Source: Burkholderiaceae bacterium (lineage in GTDB: Bacteria > Pseudomonadota > Gammaproteobacteria > Burkholderiales > Burkholderiaceae). From it: a DNA stretch of 12,636 bases. A program made the position numbers and the translations under genes. Of this stretch, positions 1 to 7,741 are shown piece by piece (positions within the stretch are counted from its first letter, which is position 1; every line of letters begins with the position of its first letter). The DNA lies in the NCBI GenBank assembly GCA_023253905.1, contig JALREG010000087.1, positions 1 to 12,636 on the forward strand, given 5' to 3'. The notes under the pieces are model-generated. The model was not told the DNA's origin. It saw only the letters and a list, made by a program, of their open reading frames with translations, and ran no database searches.

Positions 1-307
1 CGGTTTCAATCTGAAAATCGGACCCCTCAGAGACCAGGTAGCCGATTTCAATCAGGAATGCCTTGTAGGCGACCGCGTCGTGTGGCTGGCCGGCGCGCGC
101 GCGATGCCAGTCATCGATTCTGGCCTGCAGTTCATCGCGACGGGCGAGCAGCGCTCGGTTACGTGGCGCCATGCCGTGGATCAGCTCCGAAAACCCCCGC
201 CAGAATCGCTCAGGTGCAACACCGGTTCCGGGCAGCGCTTCCTGTTCGATCATGTCATGAAGGCTGCGGGCAACGCGCAGGCCATATTTTTCAATTCGCT
301 CGACCAT
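1..307 (-). CDS. glcB: Malate synthase G, N-terminal fragment (runs off the window)
   Basis: Malate synthase G condenses glyoxylate with acetyl-CoA to give malate and CoA in the cytoplasm, as part of the glyoxylate bypass or glycolate use. The 102 residues visible here start MVERIEKYGLRVARSLHDMI and continue with an EALPGTG segment, a FWxGF segment, an APRNRALLARRDELQ segment and an AYKAFLIEIGYLV segment. I recognise all of these as the conserved start of the long (about 720 residue) G isoform rather than the A isoform. The catalytic TIM barrel lies outside the window. The ATG is supported by an AGGAAA ribosome site (312-317 on the opposite strand's numbering) 4 bases upstream. The gene follows cphA on the same strand after 97 bp, so read-through from the cph operon is possible, but there is no obvious functional tie. 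Confidence 0.92.
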   Translation of the reverse strand, partial: MVERIEKYGLRVARSLHDMIEQEALPGTGVAPERFWRGFSELIHGMAPRNRALLARRDELQARIDDWHRARAGQPHDAVAYKAFLIEIGYLVSEGSDFQIET

Positions 308-404
308 CAGATTTCCTGTTTAGAGGGATGTGGGCCGTCTGGGCGGGACCGGGTTTTCAGAATACCGAGTTGAGGGGAAACACGCGGCAAAGTCCGAATG
401 GCGC

Positions 405-3002
405 TCAGGGGTTCAGCGCGCGATCGGCTGCGGCGTTTGTTGCCCGCTGAGTGAGGTGGGCCAGCGCCTCGTCCACCTGATCGATCAGCACCAGACAGAC
501 GTCACCGGGTTTCAGCTCGCCGAGTGCGGTGTCGATGGCAAGAAACTCGCCGCGGATTTCCTCAATCCGGGTGGTGCGCGGCGCATTCGCGAGTCCCTGG
601 CGCAGAAGCCCCATGACCTCGCCATCGGCACGGCCGCGCTGTGCGGCGTCCTGGTACAGGATGACGTGATCGAAAAATCGGCCAACGATTTCACCTTGCT
701 CGATGATGTCCTGGTCGCGGCGGTCGCCGGCGGCGCTGATTACGATCGAGCGGTGCCCGCCAGGCATCGCATCGATTGCCTGGGACAGCGCGAGAATCGC
801 ATCGGGGTTGTGGCCGTAATCGGCGATGACGGTGGCGCCGCGGTAGCTGAAGCGATTGAAGCGGCCCGGAACGGTGTCGGGATTGCTGTCGAATGTGGCA
901 AGGCCGTCGGCGATCAGTGCCCAGTCGAGCCCCAGCGCCCAGGCCGCCGCGACCGCGGCCATTGCGTTATCGATCTGAAACGGAATCGCACCGCCCCCCG
1001 TGAGCGGTATGCGTGTGAGGTCGAAGCGATGAACCACGCGCGTGCCCTGTAGCGCGACGATTGACTGGCCGTCCAGCCGCACGGCCCGCTGGTCGGTGGC
1101 GGCCTGGCGCCGCATCGCCGGGAGGGCGCTGTCGCGAGCAAAGAAGATCGTGCCTCCTGGGCAGACCGTCTGCATCGAGGCGACCATGGGATCGGCCGCA
1201 TTCAGGACGGCAAATCCGTTGGGTGCAACGTTGGCAACAATCACCCGCTTGACGAGCGCAAGGTCATCGATCGAATCAATATGGTTGATGCCCAGGTGGT
1301 CGCCCTTACCGAGGTTGGTCACCACGGCCACCTGGCAGCGGTCAAAGCCCAGGCCTTCGCGCAGAATGCCACCGCGCGCGGTTTCGAATACTGCGGCGTC
1401 CACCTCGGGGTGCATTAGCACGTTGCGGGCGCTGCGAGGGCCCGCACAATCGCCGCTATCGGTCTGAACGCCATTCACATAAACGCCGTCGGTATTGGTC
1501 ATGCCCACGCGCAGGCCCGATTGCGCGATCAGATGGGCAATCAGACGAACGGTGGTGGTCTTGCCGTTGGTGCCGGTGACCGCAACGACCGGAATACGTC
1601 CGCTTTCGGCATCGCCATAGAGGAGGCGCACGATCGCCTCGCCCACCTCGCGCCCCTTGCCGTAGGAAGGGCTGATGTGCATGCGCAGGCCCGGCGCGGC
1701 ATTGACCTCGACGATTGCGCCGCCCTGTTCCTCCAGCGACTGTTGAACCGTCTGGCACACCACGTCGACCCCGGCAATTTCGAGACCCACCATCTGCGCT
1801 GCTTCGATTGCGCGCGCCGCGAGGTCGGGATGGACATCGTCGGTGACATCGGTGGCACTGCCGCCGGTACTGAGATTGGCGTTGTTGCGCAGTACCACTC
1901 GCGCGCCCTTGGGTGGTATCGAGTCGGCCTCAAAGCCCTGCACGCGCATGCGGGCGTGAGCGATTTCGTCCAGACGAATTTTGGTAAGTGAGGTGGCGTG
2001 CCCCTCGCCGCGCCGCGGGTCGCGATTGATTTCCTCGACCAGCTGACGAATGGTCTGTACGCCGTCGCCGATGACGTGCGGCGGATCGCGACGCGCGGCC
2101 GCGATCAGCCGATCGCCCACCACCAGCAGCCGATGATCGTGCCCGGGAATGAAGCGCTCGACCATGATGTTGGAGCTGAACTGCGATGCGGCGTTGAAGG
2201 CGATTTCGAGATGGTCACGGCTCACGATGTTGACGGTGACGCCCTTACCCTGATTGCCATCGCGCGGCTTGACCACGACCGGCGAGGCGAGCTCACGCAT
2301 CGCGGCCCAGGCCTCGTCGGTGGAACGCACGACCCGGCCCTCCGGGACCGGCACGCCCGCGGCGGCAAGCAGTTTCTTGGTGAGTTCCTTGTCCTGCGCG
2401 ATTGATTCGGCGATGGCGCTCGTGGCATCGATCTCGGCCGCCTGGATGCGTCGCGCGCGGCTGCCCCAGCCGAACTGCACCAGACTGCCTTCGGTCAGAC
2501 GGCGGATGGGGATGTCACGGGCGTGCGCAGCATCGGCGATCGACCCGGTGCTGGGGCCCATCCGGATATCCTCGTCGAGCGCGCGCAGCTGGTTGAGGGC
2601 TGCCTCGAGGTCAAAGGGCTGGTCGTCGCGCGCGGCGAGGCAGAGCGCCTCGGCAAGCTGGAGCGCCAGCCGACCGACCGGTTCCTCGGTGTACTCGAAC
2701 ACCACCTGGAAGAGGCCCGGCTCCCGAGTGGGCGTGGTGCGACTGAAGGTGACCGGGCATCCCGCCTGGGCTTGCAGGCGGAGCGCGGCGAATTGCAGCG
2801 CCTGTGCGATCGGTACGTCATCGCGCGATCCGATCGAGCGGATGGCACCGATCAGCGGAAACCGGGCGCGCAGCCGCACCTCAAAGCGGGGGATCCGGTC
2901 GATCGACAGTTCGTCGGGCGCGCAGCGCACGATCGCTTCGATCGAAGTATGTCGGCTCCAGAGATTCGGACCGCGAAGCGCGCGGATTCGGTTGACGTCC
3001 AT
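405..3002 (-). CDS. cphA: Cyanophycin synthetase (CphA), full length with intact Mur-ligase domain
   Basis: CphA builds cyanophycin (multi-L-arginyl-poly-L-aspartate) in the cytoplasm without ribosomes: an ATP-grasp domain adds Asp to the backbone and a Mur-ligase-like domain adds Arg to the side-chain carboxyl. The 865-residue product has the usual family length. It opens with MDVNRIRALRGPNLWSRHT, typical of the family. The N domain covers about 1-160. The ATP-grasp domain follows, with VVVKPRDGNQGKG near 242-254 and the metal site IVEVNAAPG near 430-438. The Mur-ligase domain has an intact P-loop GTNGKTTT at 477-484 (Lys481), ETARGG near 540-545, NLGKGDHLG near 563-571 and YGHNP near 729-733. 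The ATG at 3002 is preferred over an upstream in-frame ATG because the conserved family start lies here and an AGGAAC ribosome site (3009-3014) sits 6 bases upstream. The N-domain His/Glu motif kept in the paralogue upstream is replaced here (QALQF, about 67-71). It lies 64 bp downstream of cphA' and is surely co-transcribed. Confidence 0.95.
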   Translation of the reverse strand: MDVNRIRALRGPNLWSRHTSIEAIVRCAPDELSIDRIPRFEVRLRARFPLIGAIRSIGSRDDVPIAQALQFAALRLQAQAGCPVTFSRTTPTREPGLFQVVFEYTEEPVGRLALQLAEALCLAARDDQPFDLEAALNQLRALDEDIRMGPSTGSIADAAHARDIPIRRLTEGSLVQFGWGSRARRIQAAEIDATSAIAESIAQDKELTKKLLAAAGVPVPEGRVVRSTDEAWAAMRELASPVVVKPRDGNQGKGVTVNIVSRDHLEIAFNAASQFSSNIMVERFIPGHDHRLLVVGDRLIAAARRDPPHVIGDGVQTIRQLVEEINRDPRRGEGHATSLTKIRLDEIAHARMRVQGFEADSIPPKGARVVLRNNANLSTGGSATDVTDDVHPDLAARAIEAAQMVGLEIAGVDVVCQTVQQSLEEQGGAIVEVNAAPGLRMHISPSYGKGREVGEAIVRLLYGDAESGRIPVVAVTGTNGKTTTVRLIAHLIAQSGLRVGMTNTDGVYVNGVQTDSGDCAGPRSARNVLMHPEVDAAVFETARGGILREGLGFDRCQVAVVTNLGKGDHLGINHIDSIDDLALVKRVIVANVAPNGFAVLNAADPMVASMQTVCPGGTIFFARDSALPAMRRQAATDQRAVRLDGQSIVALQGTRVVHRFDLTRIPLTGGGAIPFQIDNAMAAVAAAWALGLDWALIADGLATFDSNPDTVPGRFNRFSYRGATVIADYGHNPDAILALSQAIDAMPGGHRSIVISAAGDRRDQDIIEQGEIVGRFFDHVILYQDAAQRGRADGEVMGLLRQGLANAPRTTRIEEIRGEFLAIDTALGELKPGDVCLVLIDQVDEALAHLTQRATNAAADRALNP

Positions 3003-3066
3003 CGGCAGGTTCCTGCGTGCGAGGGGTGGGCGCGGGTGAGATCGGACAGAAGGCGGGCGGCGAGCC

Positions 3067-5250
3067 TCAGGCGGCGACCTGTGGCGCGGGCATGGGCTCG
3101 AGTGTTTCCAGGCCCGCCTGGATGCGCTCGGGCGGGATGCCAATGGCCCATGCAGCCGCGATCGCCGCGAGCAGCCCGTCGTCGGCGGAGCGGGGGTCGC
3201 CTTCGATGGGCAGTTCGAGCGTGCCCGCGCGGAGTTGGGCGATTTCGCGCTCGCCCTCGAGCAGCCTGATCAGGCCTTCCGTGAGGACCACCGCGCGTCC
3301 CCCCGCTGCGGCATGACTCGCCAGCACGGTGGCTGCAGCGTTGGCGCTGAAATACATCACATGGCCTTTACTGAGCGAAGCCATTTCAACCAGCTGATCG
3401 TCGTCGGCGTTCAGCACTGCAGTGCCATGCTTTTCAAGAACGATGTCGACCTGGGTGCGAAAAACCTTGTAGAGCTGCTCGACTGAATCGATGTAGCGCT
3501 CGGGCACCAGACGGTCGGGATTCATGCGTGTGATGACGCCCACCTGGCACCAGTCGTAAGCAAGCCCCTGATCGAGGAGCACATCGAGTCCGTTTTCGAT
3601 CACCGCCGACTCGATCGCGCGGTTCACGAGCAGTCGCTGGCCTGCCAGGAAATTCGCGCTGTCGCGGTGATCGATGCAGCGCGAGCCCAGGAAGAGGCCG
3701 TCCCGGCAGGCGAGCCCCACCTTTTGCCCGGACATCTGGAGCAGGTGGGCGACGACCCGCGCAGCCAGTCGCGTGCCGCCGGTGCCAGCGATGCCGATGA
3801 CCGGAATGCGACCATCGTCCGTAGCGCCGAACAGGTGTTCGATGATCATCTCGGGCACCGGCTTCGGGGGCAGGCCGGGCGGGCGAAGATGGGTGGACAG
3901 GCCCGGGCCCGCGTTGACCTCAACGATTGCGCCGCCCTGCTCGGCAAGCGGCTGCGCGATGTCGTTGGCCACCAGATCGACGCCTGCGATATCGAGACCC
4001 ACCACGCGTGCCGCGAGCACCGCCTGTCGGGCGGTATCGGGGTGAACGAGCGCGGTGCAGTCAAAGCAGACATTGCCGTTTCGCTGTACCAGCACGCGCA
4101 CGTCTTCGCCCGGAACCGAGTCGGGTTCAAAGCCCTGGCTGGCCAGGTCAAGACGGGTGGCGGAGTCAATGCCGACACGGTTGAGGGGGGCGTCGCTCCA
4201 GCCGGTTCCGCCCCGCAGCGGGTCGGAATTCAGTTGCGACTCGATCAGTTCGCGGATGGTCTGTCGACCATCGCCCGTGACCCAGGCGGGCAGGCCGCGT
4301 GCGGCAGCGGCAAGCTGCCCACCCACCACCAGCAGTCGATGCTCGTTTCCGGTCATGTATTTTTCGACGATGACGCCGCTTCCTTCTGCCGCGGCCACCG
4401 GATAGGCGGCAAGCACCTGCTCGCGCGTGACGAGGTTGAGGCAGACCCCCCGGCCGTGATTGCCGTCGTAGGGCTTCACCACCACCGGTACCCCGATGTC
4501 CTCGGCAGCGGCCCAGGCGTCGTCGGCCCCGCTCACCATGCGGCCCGGCGGCACGGCCACGCCACAGGCTTCGAGCAGCGTCTTGGTGAGTTGCTTGTCG
4601 CGGGAAATGCCCTCGGCGATCGCACTGGTCCGGTCGGTTTCAGCGGTCCAGATACGGCGCTGATTTCGCCCGTAGCCCAGCTGCACGAGGTTGCCGTCGT
4701 TCAGGCGGATGGCGGGAACGCCCCGAAGCTCGGCGGCTTTCACGATGCCGGCGGTGCTGGGGCCCAGGCAGTTGGAGTCGGCAATGTCGCGCAACGCGTC
4801 AACCGCTGCGCGCAGGTCGAAGCTGCGATCGTCGTAGGCGGCGAGCACCATCTCGCGCGCGAGCTGCATGGCGCGCAGCGTGACGGTGTCTTCCCACAGG
4901 GTGACGATCACCTTGTAGCGGCCGCGCACGTCAACGCCGCGGGCGCGCCCGAAGCCGCCTGGCAGACCGGCAAGCGACTGCAGTTCAAGCGTGACGTGTT
5001 CCATGATGTGACCGGGCCAGGTGCCCTCACGCAGGCGCTTCAGAAAGCCGCCGCGCTCGTCATAGCTGCAACGGTGTTCGATCAGCGTCGGCAGCCAGCT
5101 TTCCAGCCGCTCGGGCAATCCGGGCACCTTGTCTGACGGCCAGTCCTCGAGCTCGCCGATATCGATCAGCGCCTCCATGGCCGGCAGGTAGGACCACATG
5201 TTCGGGCCACGCAGGTAGGTGACCGAGAGAATCTCGATATCGCGCTTCAT
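3067..5250 (-). CDS. cphA': Second cyanophycin synthetase (CphA'-type), short, with degenerate Mur-ligase domain
   Basis: This 727-residue paralogue of CphA starts MKRDIEILSVTYLRGPNMWS. Its N domain (about 1-160) contains WPGHIMEHVTLELQ at 78-91. The His81/Glu84/His85 cluster falls where the primer-making hydrolytic site has been described in some cyanophycin synthetases. The ATP-grasp domain looks intact: VVVKPYDGNHGRG at 257-269 and IVEVNAGPG at 442-450. The Mur-ligase-like part is not intact. The P-loop reads GTGGTR at 489-494 in place of GTNGKT, so the phosphate-binding lysine is gone. The ETARGG and DHLG motifs seen in CphA are IENGLD and PDRLV here. The protein ends before the C-terminal Mur-ligase domain. 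It can therefore probably still add Asp or extend chains, but not add Arg by the Mur route. I place the start at 5250 from the family N terminus; the longer in-frame extension to 5661 overlaps the divergent gene. No purine-rich ribosome site precedes this ATG. It is the first gene of the cph operon. Confidence 0.93.
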   Translation of the reverse strand: MKRDIEILSVTYLRGPNMWSYLPAMEALIDIGELEDWPSDKVPGLPERLESWLPTLIEHRCSYDERGGFLKRLREGTWPGHIMEHVTLELQSLAGLPGGFGRARGVDVRGRYKVIVTLWEDTVTLRAMQLAREMVLAAYDDRSFDLRAAVDALRDIADSNCLGPSTAGIVKAAELRGVPAIRLNDGNLVQLGYGRNQRRIWTAETDRTSAIAEGISRDKQLTKTLLEACGVAVPPGRMVSGADDAWAAAEDIGVPVVVKPYDGNHGRGVCLNLVTREQVLAAYPVAAAEGSGVIVEKYMTGNEHRLLVVGGQLAAAARGLPAWVTGDGRQTIRELIESQLNSDPLRGGTGWSDAPLNRVGIDSATRLDLASQGFEPDSVPGEDVRVLVQRNGNVCFDCTALVHPDTARQAVLAARVVGLDIAGVDLVANDIAQPLAEQGGAIVEVNAGPGLSTHLRPPGLPPKPVPEMIIEHLFGATDDGRIPVIGIAGTGGTRLAARVVAHLLQMSGQKVGLACRDGLFLGSRCIDHRDSANFLAGQRLLVNRAIESAVIENGLDVLLDQGLAYDWCQVGVITRMNPDRLVPERYIDSVEQLYKVFRTQVDIVLEKHGTAVLNADDDQLVEMASLSKGHVMYFSANAAATVLASHAAAGGRAVVLTEGLIRLLEGEREIAQLRAGTLELPIEGDPRSADDGLLAAIAAAWAIGIPPERIQAGLETLEPMPAPQVAA

Positions 5251-5419
5251 CGGGGGTGGGGAGTCAGGCGTTGGGCCCGCAGGCGCTGAGCGCGGGACAG
5301 TGCGGACACGGTTCGCGGAGGTGGCTGGGGCAAGGATGTCGGTGCGTGGGCACGGGGTCGGGCCAGAACAGTCAGATACTGTACGCTTGTCGACCGAACA
5401 ACGAAAATCGCCTTCCCCC
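5251..5419. promoter_or_regulatory. Divergent control region between the cph operon and the ABC-DUF1854 operon
   Basis: These 169 bp separate the start of cphA' (minus) from the proposed GTG start of the ABC gene (plus), so promoters for both operons should lie here. GC3 bias is lost in this stretch, which argues that it is non-coding. Only weak boxes are visible. On the minus strand, TTGTTC (5396-5401) and TATCTG (5373-5378) are 17 bp apart but each matches the sigma-70 consensus at only 3 of 6 positions. No convincing operator palindrome was found. The shared region suggests joint control of both operons, which is inference. Confidence 0.45.
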
Positions 5420-7738
5420 GTGAGTGTGTCCCTGCCGCCCGTGCCGGCCGCCGATCCGGCGCATGCGTCGATCGCCGAGCCTTGGCGCGATGTCGTCGCC
5501 GCCTGCCTGCAGGCGGGCGAGCGGGTGTTGATTGCGCTCGAACTCGACCTTGACCGGCGGTTGCGGTATGGCGCGGGGCTGGTGGTGCTCACCGACCGCG
5601 CGCTGGTGGCGAAGGCGGCAGGCGATGCCGATTGGCACCGCCATCCGCTGGGAGCCGACACCCGGCTTGAACTCCATGATCACGCAGGAGCGGGTGCGCT
5701 CGAGCTGTTTGAAGCCGATCGTCGGCTCGATGTGTGGCGCTTTACGCTAGGCAGCAATCCGGCGGCGCTGCGGCTGGTGCGCCGATTTGACGAGCTGCGC
5801 GGACAGTCGCCTGAGGCGCAGCAGCCGGGCGCTGAGACCTCCACCCACTGCGAGCGCTGCGGTGCCGACCTGCCGGCTGATGTCGAGGAGTGCCCACAGT
5901 GCGAGGCTGAACTCGCCGTTATGCCGTCATCGCGAACGTTATTCAGGCTATGGCGATTCGCCCGCCCGTATCGGTCGCAGCTCCTGATCGGCTTTCTGCT
6001 CACGCTGGCGGCCACGGCGGCCACGCTGGTGCCGCCCTACCTCACGATGCCGCTCATGGATCGGGTCCTGATCCCCTATCAGAACGGCACGCCGCTTGAC
6101 ACCACGCTGGTGGGCTGGCTGCTCGCGGGTCTGCTCGCGTCAGCGCTGGTTGCCTGGGCGCTGGGCTGGGCGCGCACTTACATTCTCGCGCTGGTGTCCG
6201 AGCGAATCGGCGCCGACCTTCGAACCGCCACCTACGATCATCTGATGCACCTGTCGCTACAGTATTTCGGCGGTAAGCGGACCGGCGACCTGATCGCCCG
6301 CATCGGCGCGGAAACCGATCGCATCAACCTGTTTCTGTCGCTTCATCTGCTTGACTTCGCCACCGACGTGCTGGTGATCGTCATGACCACTGCCGTGCTG
6401 GTGTCGATCGATCCCTGGCTTGCGATGGTGACGCTCCTGCCGCTACCCCTCATCGTCTGGATGATCCATCTGGTCCGTGATCGCCTGAAGCACGGCTTCG
6501 AGAAAGTCGACCGGATCTGGGGAGAGGTCACCAACGTGCTGGCCGACACCATTCCCGGTATCCGCGTGGTCAAGGCCTTCGCCCAGGAAAAGCGTGAGTC
6601 CAATCGGTTCCGGGAAGCCAACCGGCTCAATCGTGCGGTCAACGATCGGGTGAATCGCGTCTGGTCGCTGTTTTCGCCCACGGTCACGCTGCTCACTGAA
6701 ATCGGGCTTCTGATCGTCTGGGGCTTCGGAATCTGGCTAGTTACCCGCGACCAGGTCACCGTCGGGGTCCTCACGGCATTTCTTGCCTATATCGGCCGCT
6801 TCTACACCCGACTCGACTCGATGAGCCGGTTTGTATCGTTCATGCAGAAAGCGGCTGCCGGGGCCAAACGTATCTTCGACATCCTTGACCATGTCTCAAG
6901 TGTTCCCGAGGCCACGCGGCCGGTGGCGCTCACCCACGTGAGCGGACGGATCGAATTGCGTAATGTCGGCTTTCGTTATGGCAGCCGCTCCGTCACGCGC
7001 GGCATCTCACTCACCATCGAGCCGGGCGAGATGATTGGCCTGGTCGGCCATAGCGGTTCGGGAAAAAGCACGCTCGTGAATCTGATCTGCCGGTTCTACG
7101 ACGTCACCGAGGGCGCTGTGCTGGTCGATGGCGTGGATGTACGGTCACTCCCGGTGGCCGACTATCGGCGCAGCATCGGTCTGGTGCTGCAGGAGCCCTT
7201 CCTGTTCTTTGGCACCATTGCCGACAACATCGCCTACGGCAAGCCCGATGCGACGCGTGAGGAAATCATCGCTGCGGCGCGCGCCGCGCATGCCCATGAT
7301 TTCATCCTGCGGCTGCCTCATGGCTACGACTCGCTGGTGGGCGAGCGTGGTCAGGCGCTCTCTGGGGGCGAACGCCAGAGAATCTCAATCGCGCGCGCGC
7401 TGCTCATCGACCCTCGTATCCTCATTCTGGACGAGGCCACCTCGTCGGTTGATACGCAGACCGAAAAGGAAATCCAGCGCGCGCTCGACAACCTGGTGGC
7501 GGGCCGCACCACCATCGCGATCGCGCACCGGTTGAGCACGCTGCGTCGCGCCAACCGGCTGGTGGTGCTTGATCGCGGCCAGGTGGTCGAGGTGGGGGCA
7601 CACGAAGAACTGATAGCGCGCGAAGGCGCCTATTTCAGGCTCTATCAGGCCCAGGCCCGCAATGTGGACACGGAGGACGCGCTGCCCGACTGGCGCGTCG
7701 AGACGACGCATCCGGTGCGGGTGGCGGCCGAGGTCTGA
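5420..7738 (+). CDS. ABC exporter half-transporter with N-terminal PH-like region and zinc ribbon, cyanophycin-associated
   Basis: This is a 772-residue fused membrane-plus-ATPase half-transporter, expected to work as an inner-membrane homodimer. Residues about 20-125 form a soluble, strand-rich segment ending in a helix, including the run LVVLTDRALVAKA, which resembles a bacterial PH-like domain (inference). A zinc ribbon follows: Cys144, Cys147, Cys158, Cys161 (CX2C-X10-CX2C). The six-helix exporter domain runs from about 185 to 470. The ATPase has Walker A GHSGSGKST at 543-551, Q-loop LQEPFLF, signature LSGGE at 647-651, Walker B ILILDEATS with Asp671/Glu672, and the switch His703; all catalytic residues are present. 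The start is uncertain: GTG 5420 was chosen because upstream codons lose the GC3 bias and reach into cphA', but it lacks a clear ribosome site, and ATG 5336 and GTG 5219 are alternatives. It is divergent from cphA' and coupled to the DUF1854 gene. From memory, related ABC proteins are annotated as cyanophycin metabolism-associated; the substrate is unknown. Confidence 0.9.
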   Translation: MSVSLPPVPAADPAHASIAEPWRDVVAACLQAGERVLIALELDLDRRLRYGAGLVVLTDRALVAKAAGDADWHRHPLGADTRLELHDHAGAGALELFEADRRLDVWRFTLGSNPAALRLVRRFDELRGQSPEAQQPGAETSTHCERCGADLPADVEECPQCEAELAVMPSSRTLFRLWRFARPYRSQLLIGFLLTLAATAATLVPPYLTMPLMDRVLIPYQNGTPLDTTLVGWLLAGLLASALVAWALGWARTYILALVSERIGADLRTATYDHLMHLSLQYFGGKRTGDLIARIGAETDRINLFLSLHLLDFATDVLVIVMTTAVLVSIDPWLAMVTLLPLPLIVWMIHLVRDRLKHGFEKVDRIWGEVTNVLADTIPGIRVVKAFAQEKRESNRFREANRLNRAVNDRVNRVWSLFSPTVTLLTEIGLLIVWGFGIWLVTRDQVTVGVLTAFLAYIGRFYTRLDSMSRFVSFMQKAAAGAKRIFDILDHVSSVPEATRPVALTHVSGRIELRNVGFRYGSRSVTRGISLTIEPGEMIGLVGHSGSGKSTLVNLICRFYDVTEGAVLVDGVDVRSLPVADYRRSIGLVLQEPFLFFGTIADNIAYGKPDATREEIIAAARAAHAHDFILRLPHGYDSLVGERGQALSGGERQRISIARALLIDPRILILDEATSSVDTQTEKEIQRALDNLVAGRTTIAIAHRLSTLRRANRLVVLDRGQVVEVGAHEELIAREGAYFRLYQAQARNVDTEDALPDWRVETTHPVRVAAEV

Positions 7739-7741
7739 TCG

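Noticed and set aside
401..419. Small inverted repeat GCGCT/AGCGC across the cphA stop as a possible terminator
   Set aside because: The stem is only 5 bp with a 9-base loop and there is no T run after it in the minus direction.
330..1052. A 240-codon open frame on the plus strand opposite the 3' end of cphA
   Set aside because: It is antisense to conserved Mur-ligase sequence (the HNP motif and the C-terminal domain) and its product looks like a shadow translation without domains.
2254..3269. Overlapping plus-strand frames of about 250 codons opposite cphA/cphA'
   Set aside because: Two frames cover the same antisense DNA, both rich in Arg/Ser/Ala with no recognisable motif, and they span the intergenic gap of the real operon without a ribosome site.
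3667..5136. A 489-codon open frame on the plus strand, opposite cphA'
   Set aside because: It is fully antisense to a recognised cyanophycin synthetase gene, its translation shows no family motifs, and long antisense frames are expected in GC-rich genes with strong third-position bias.
5219..5419. Longer versions of the ABC gene starting at GTG 5219 or ATG 5336
   Set aside because: The extra codons lose the strong GC bias at third positions, the 5219 start overlaps cphA', and the added residues have no domain-like pattern. The 5336 start cannot be fully excluded.
5251..5661. N-terminal extension of cphA' by 137 codons to an upstream in-frame ATG
   Set aside because: It would overlap the ABC gene, its sequence is low-complexity Ser/Arg/Pro, and the family N terminus begins at the internal ATG at 5250.
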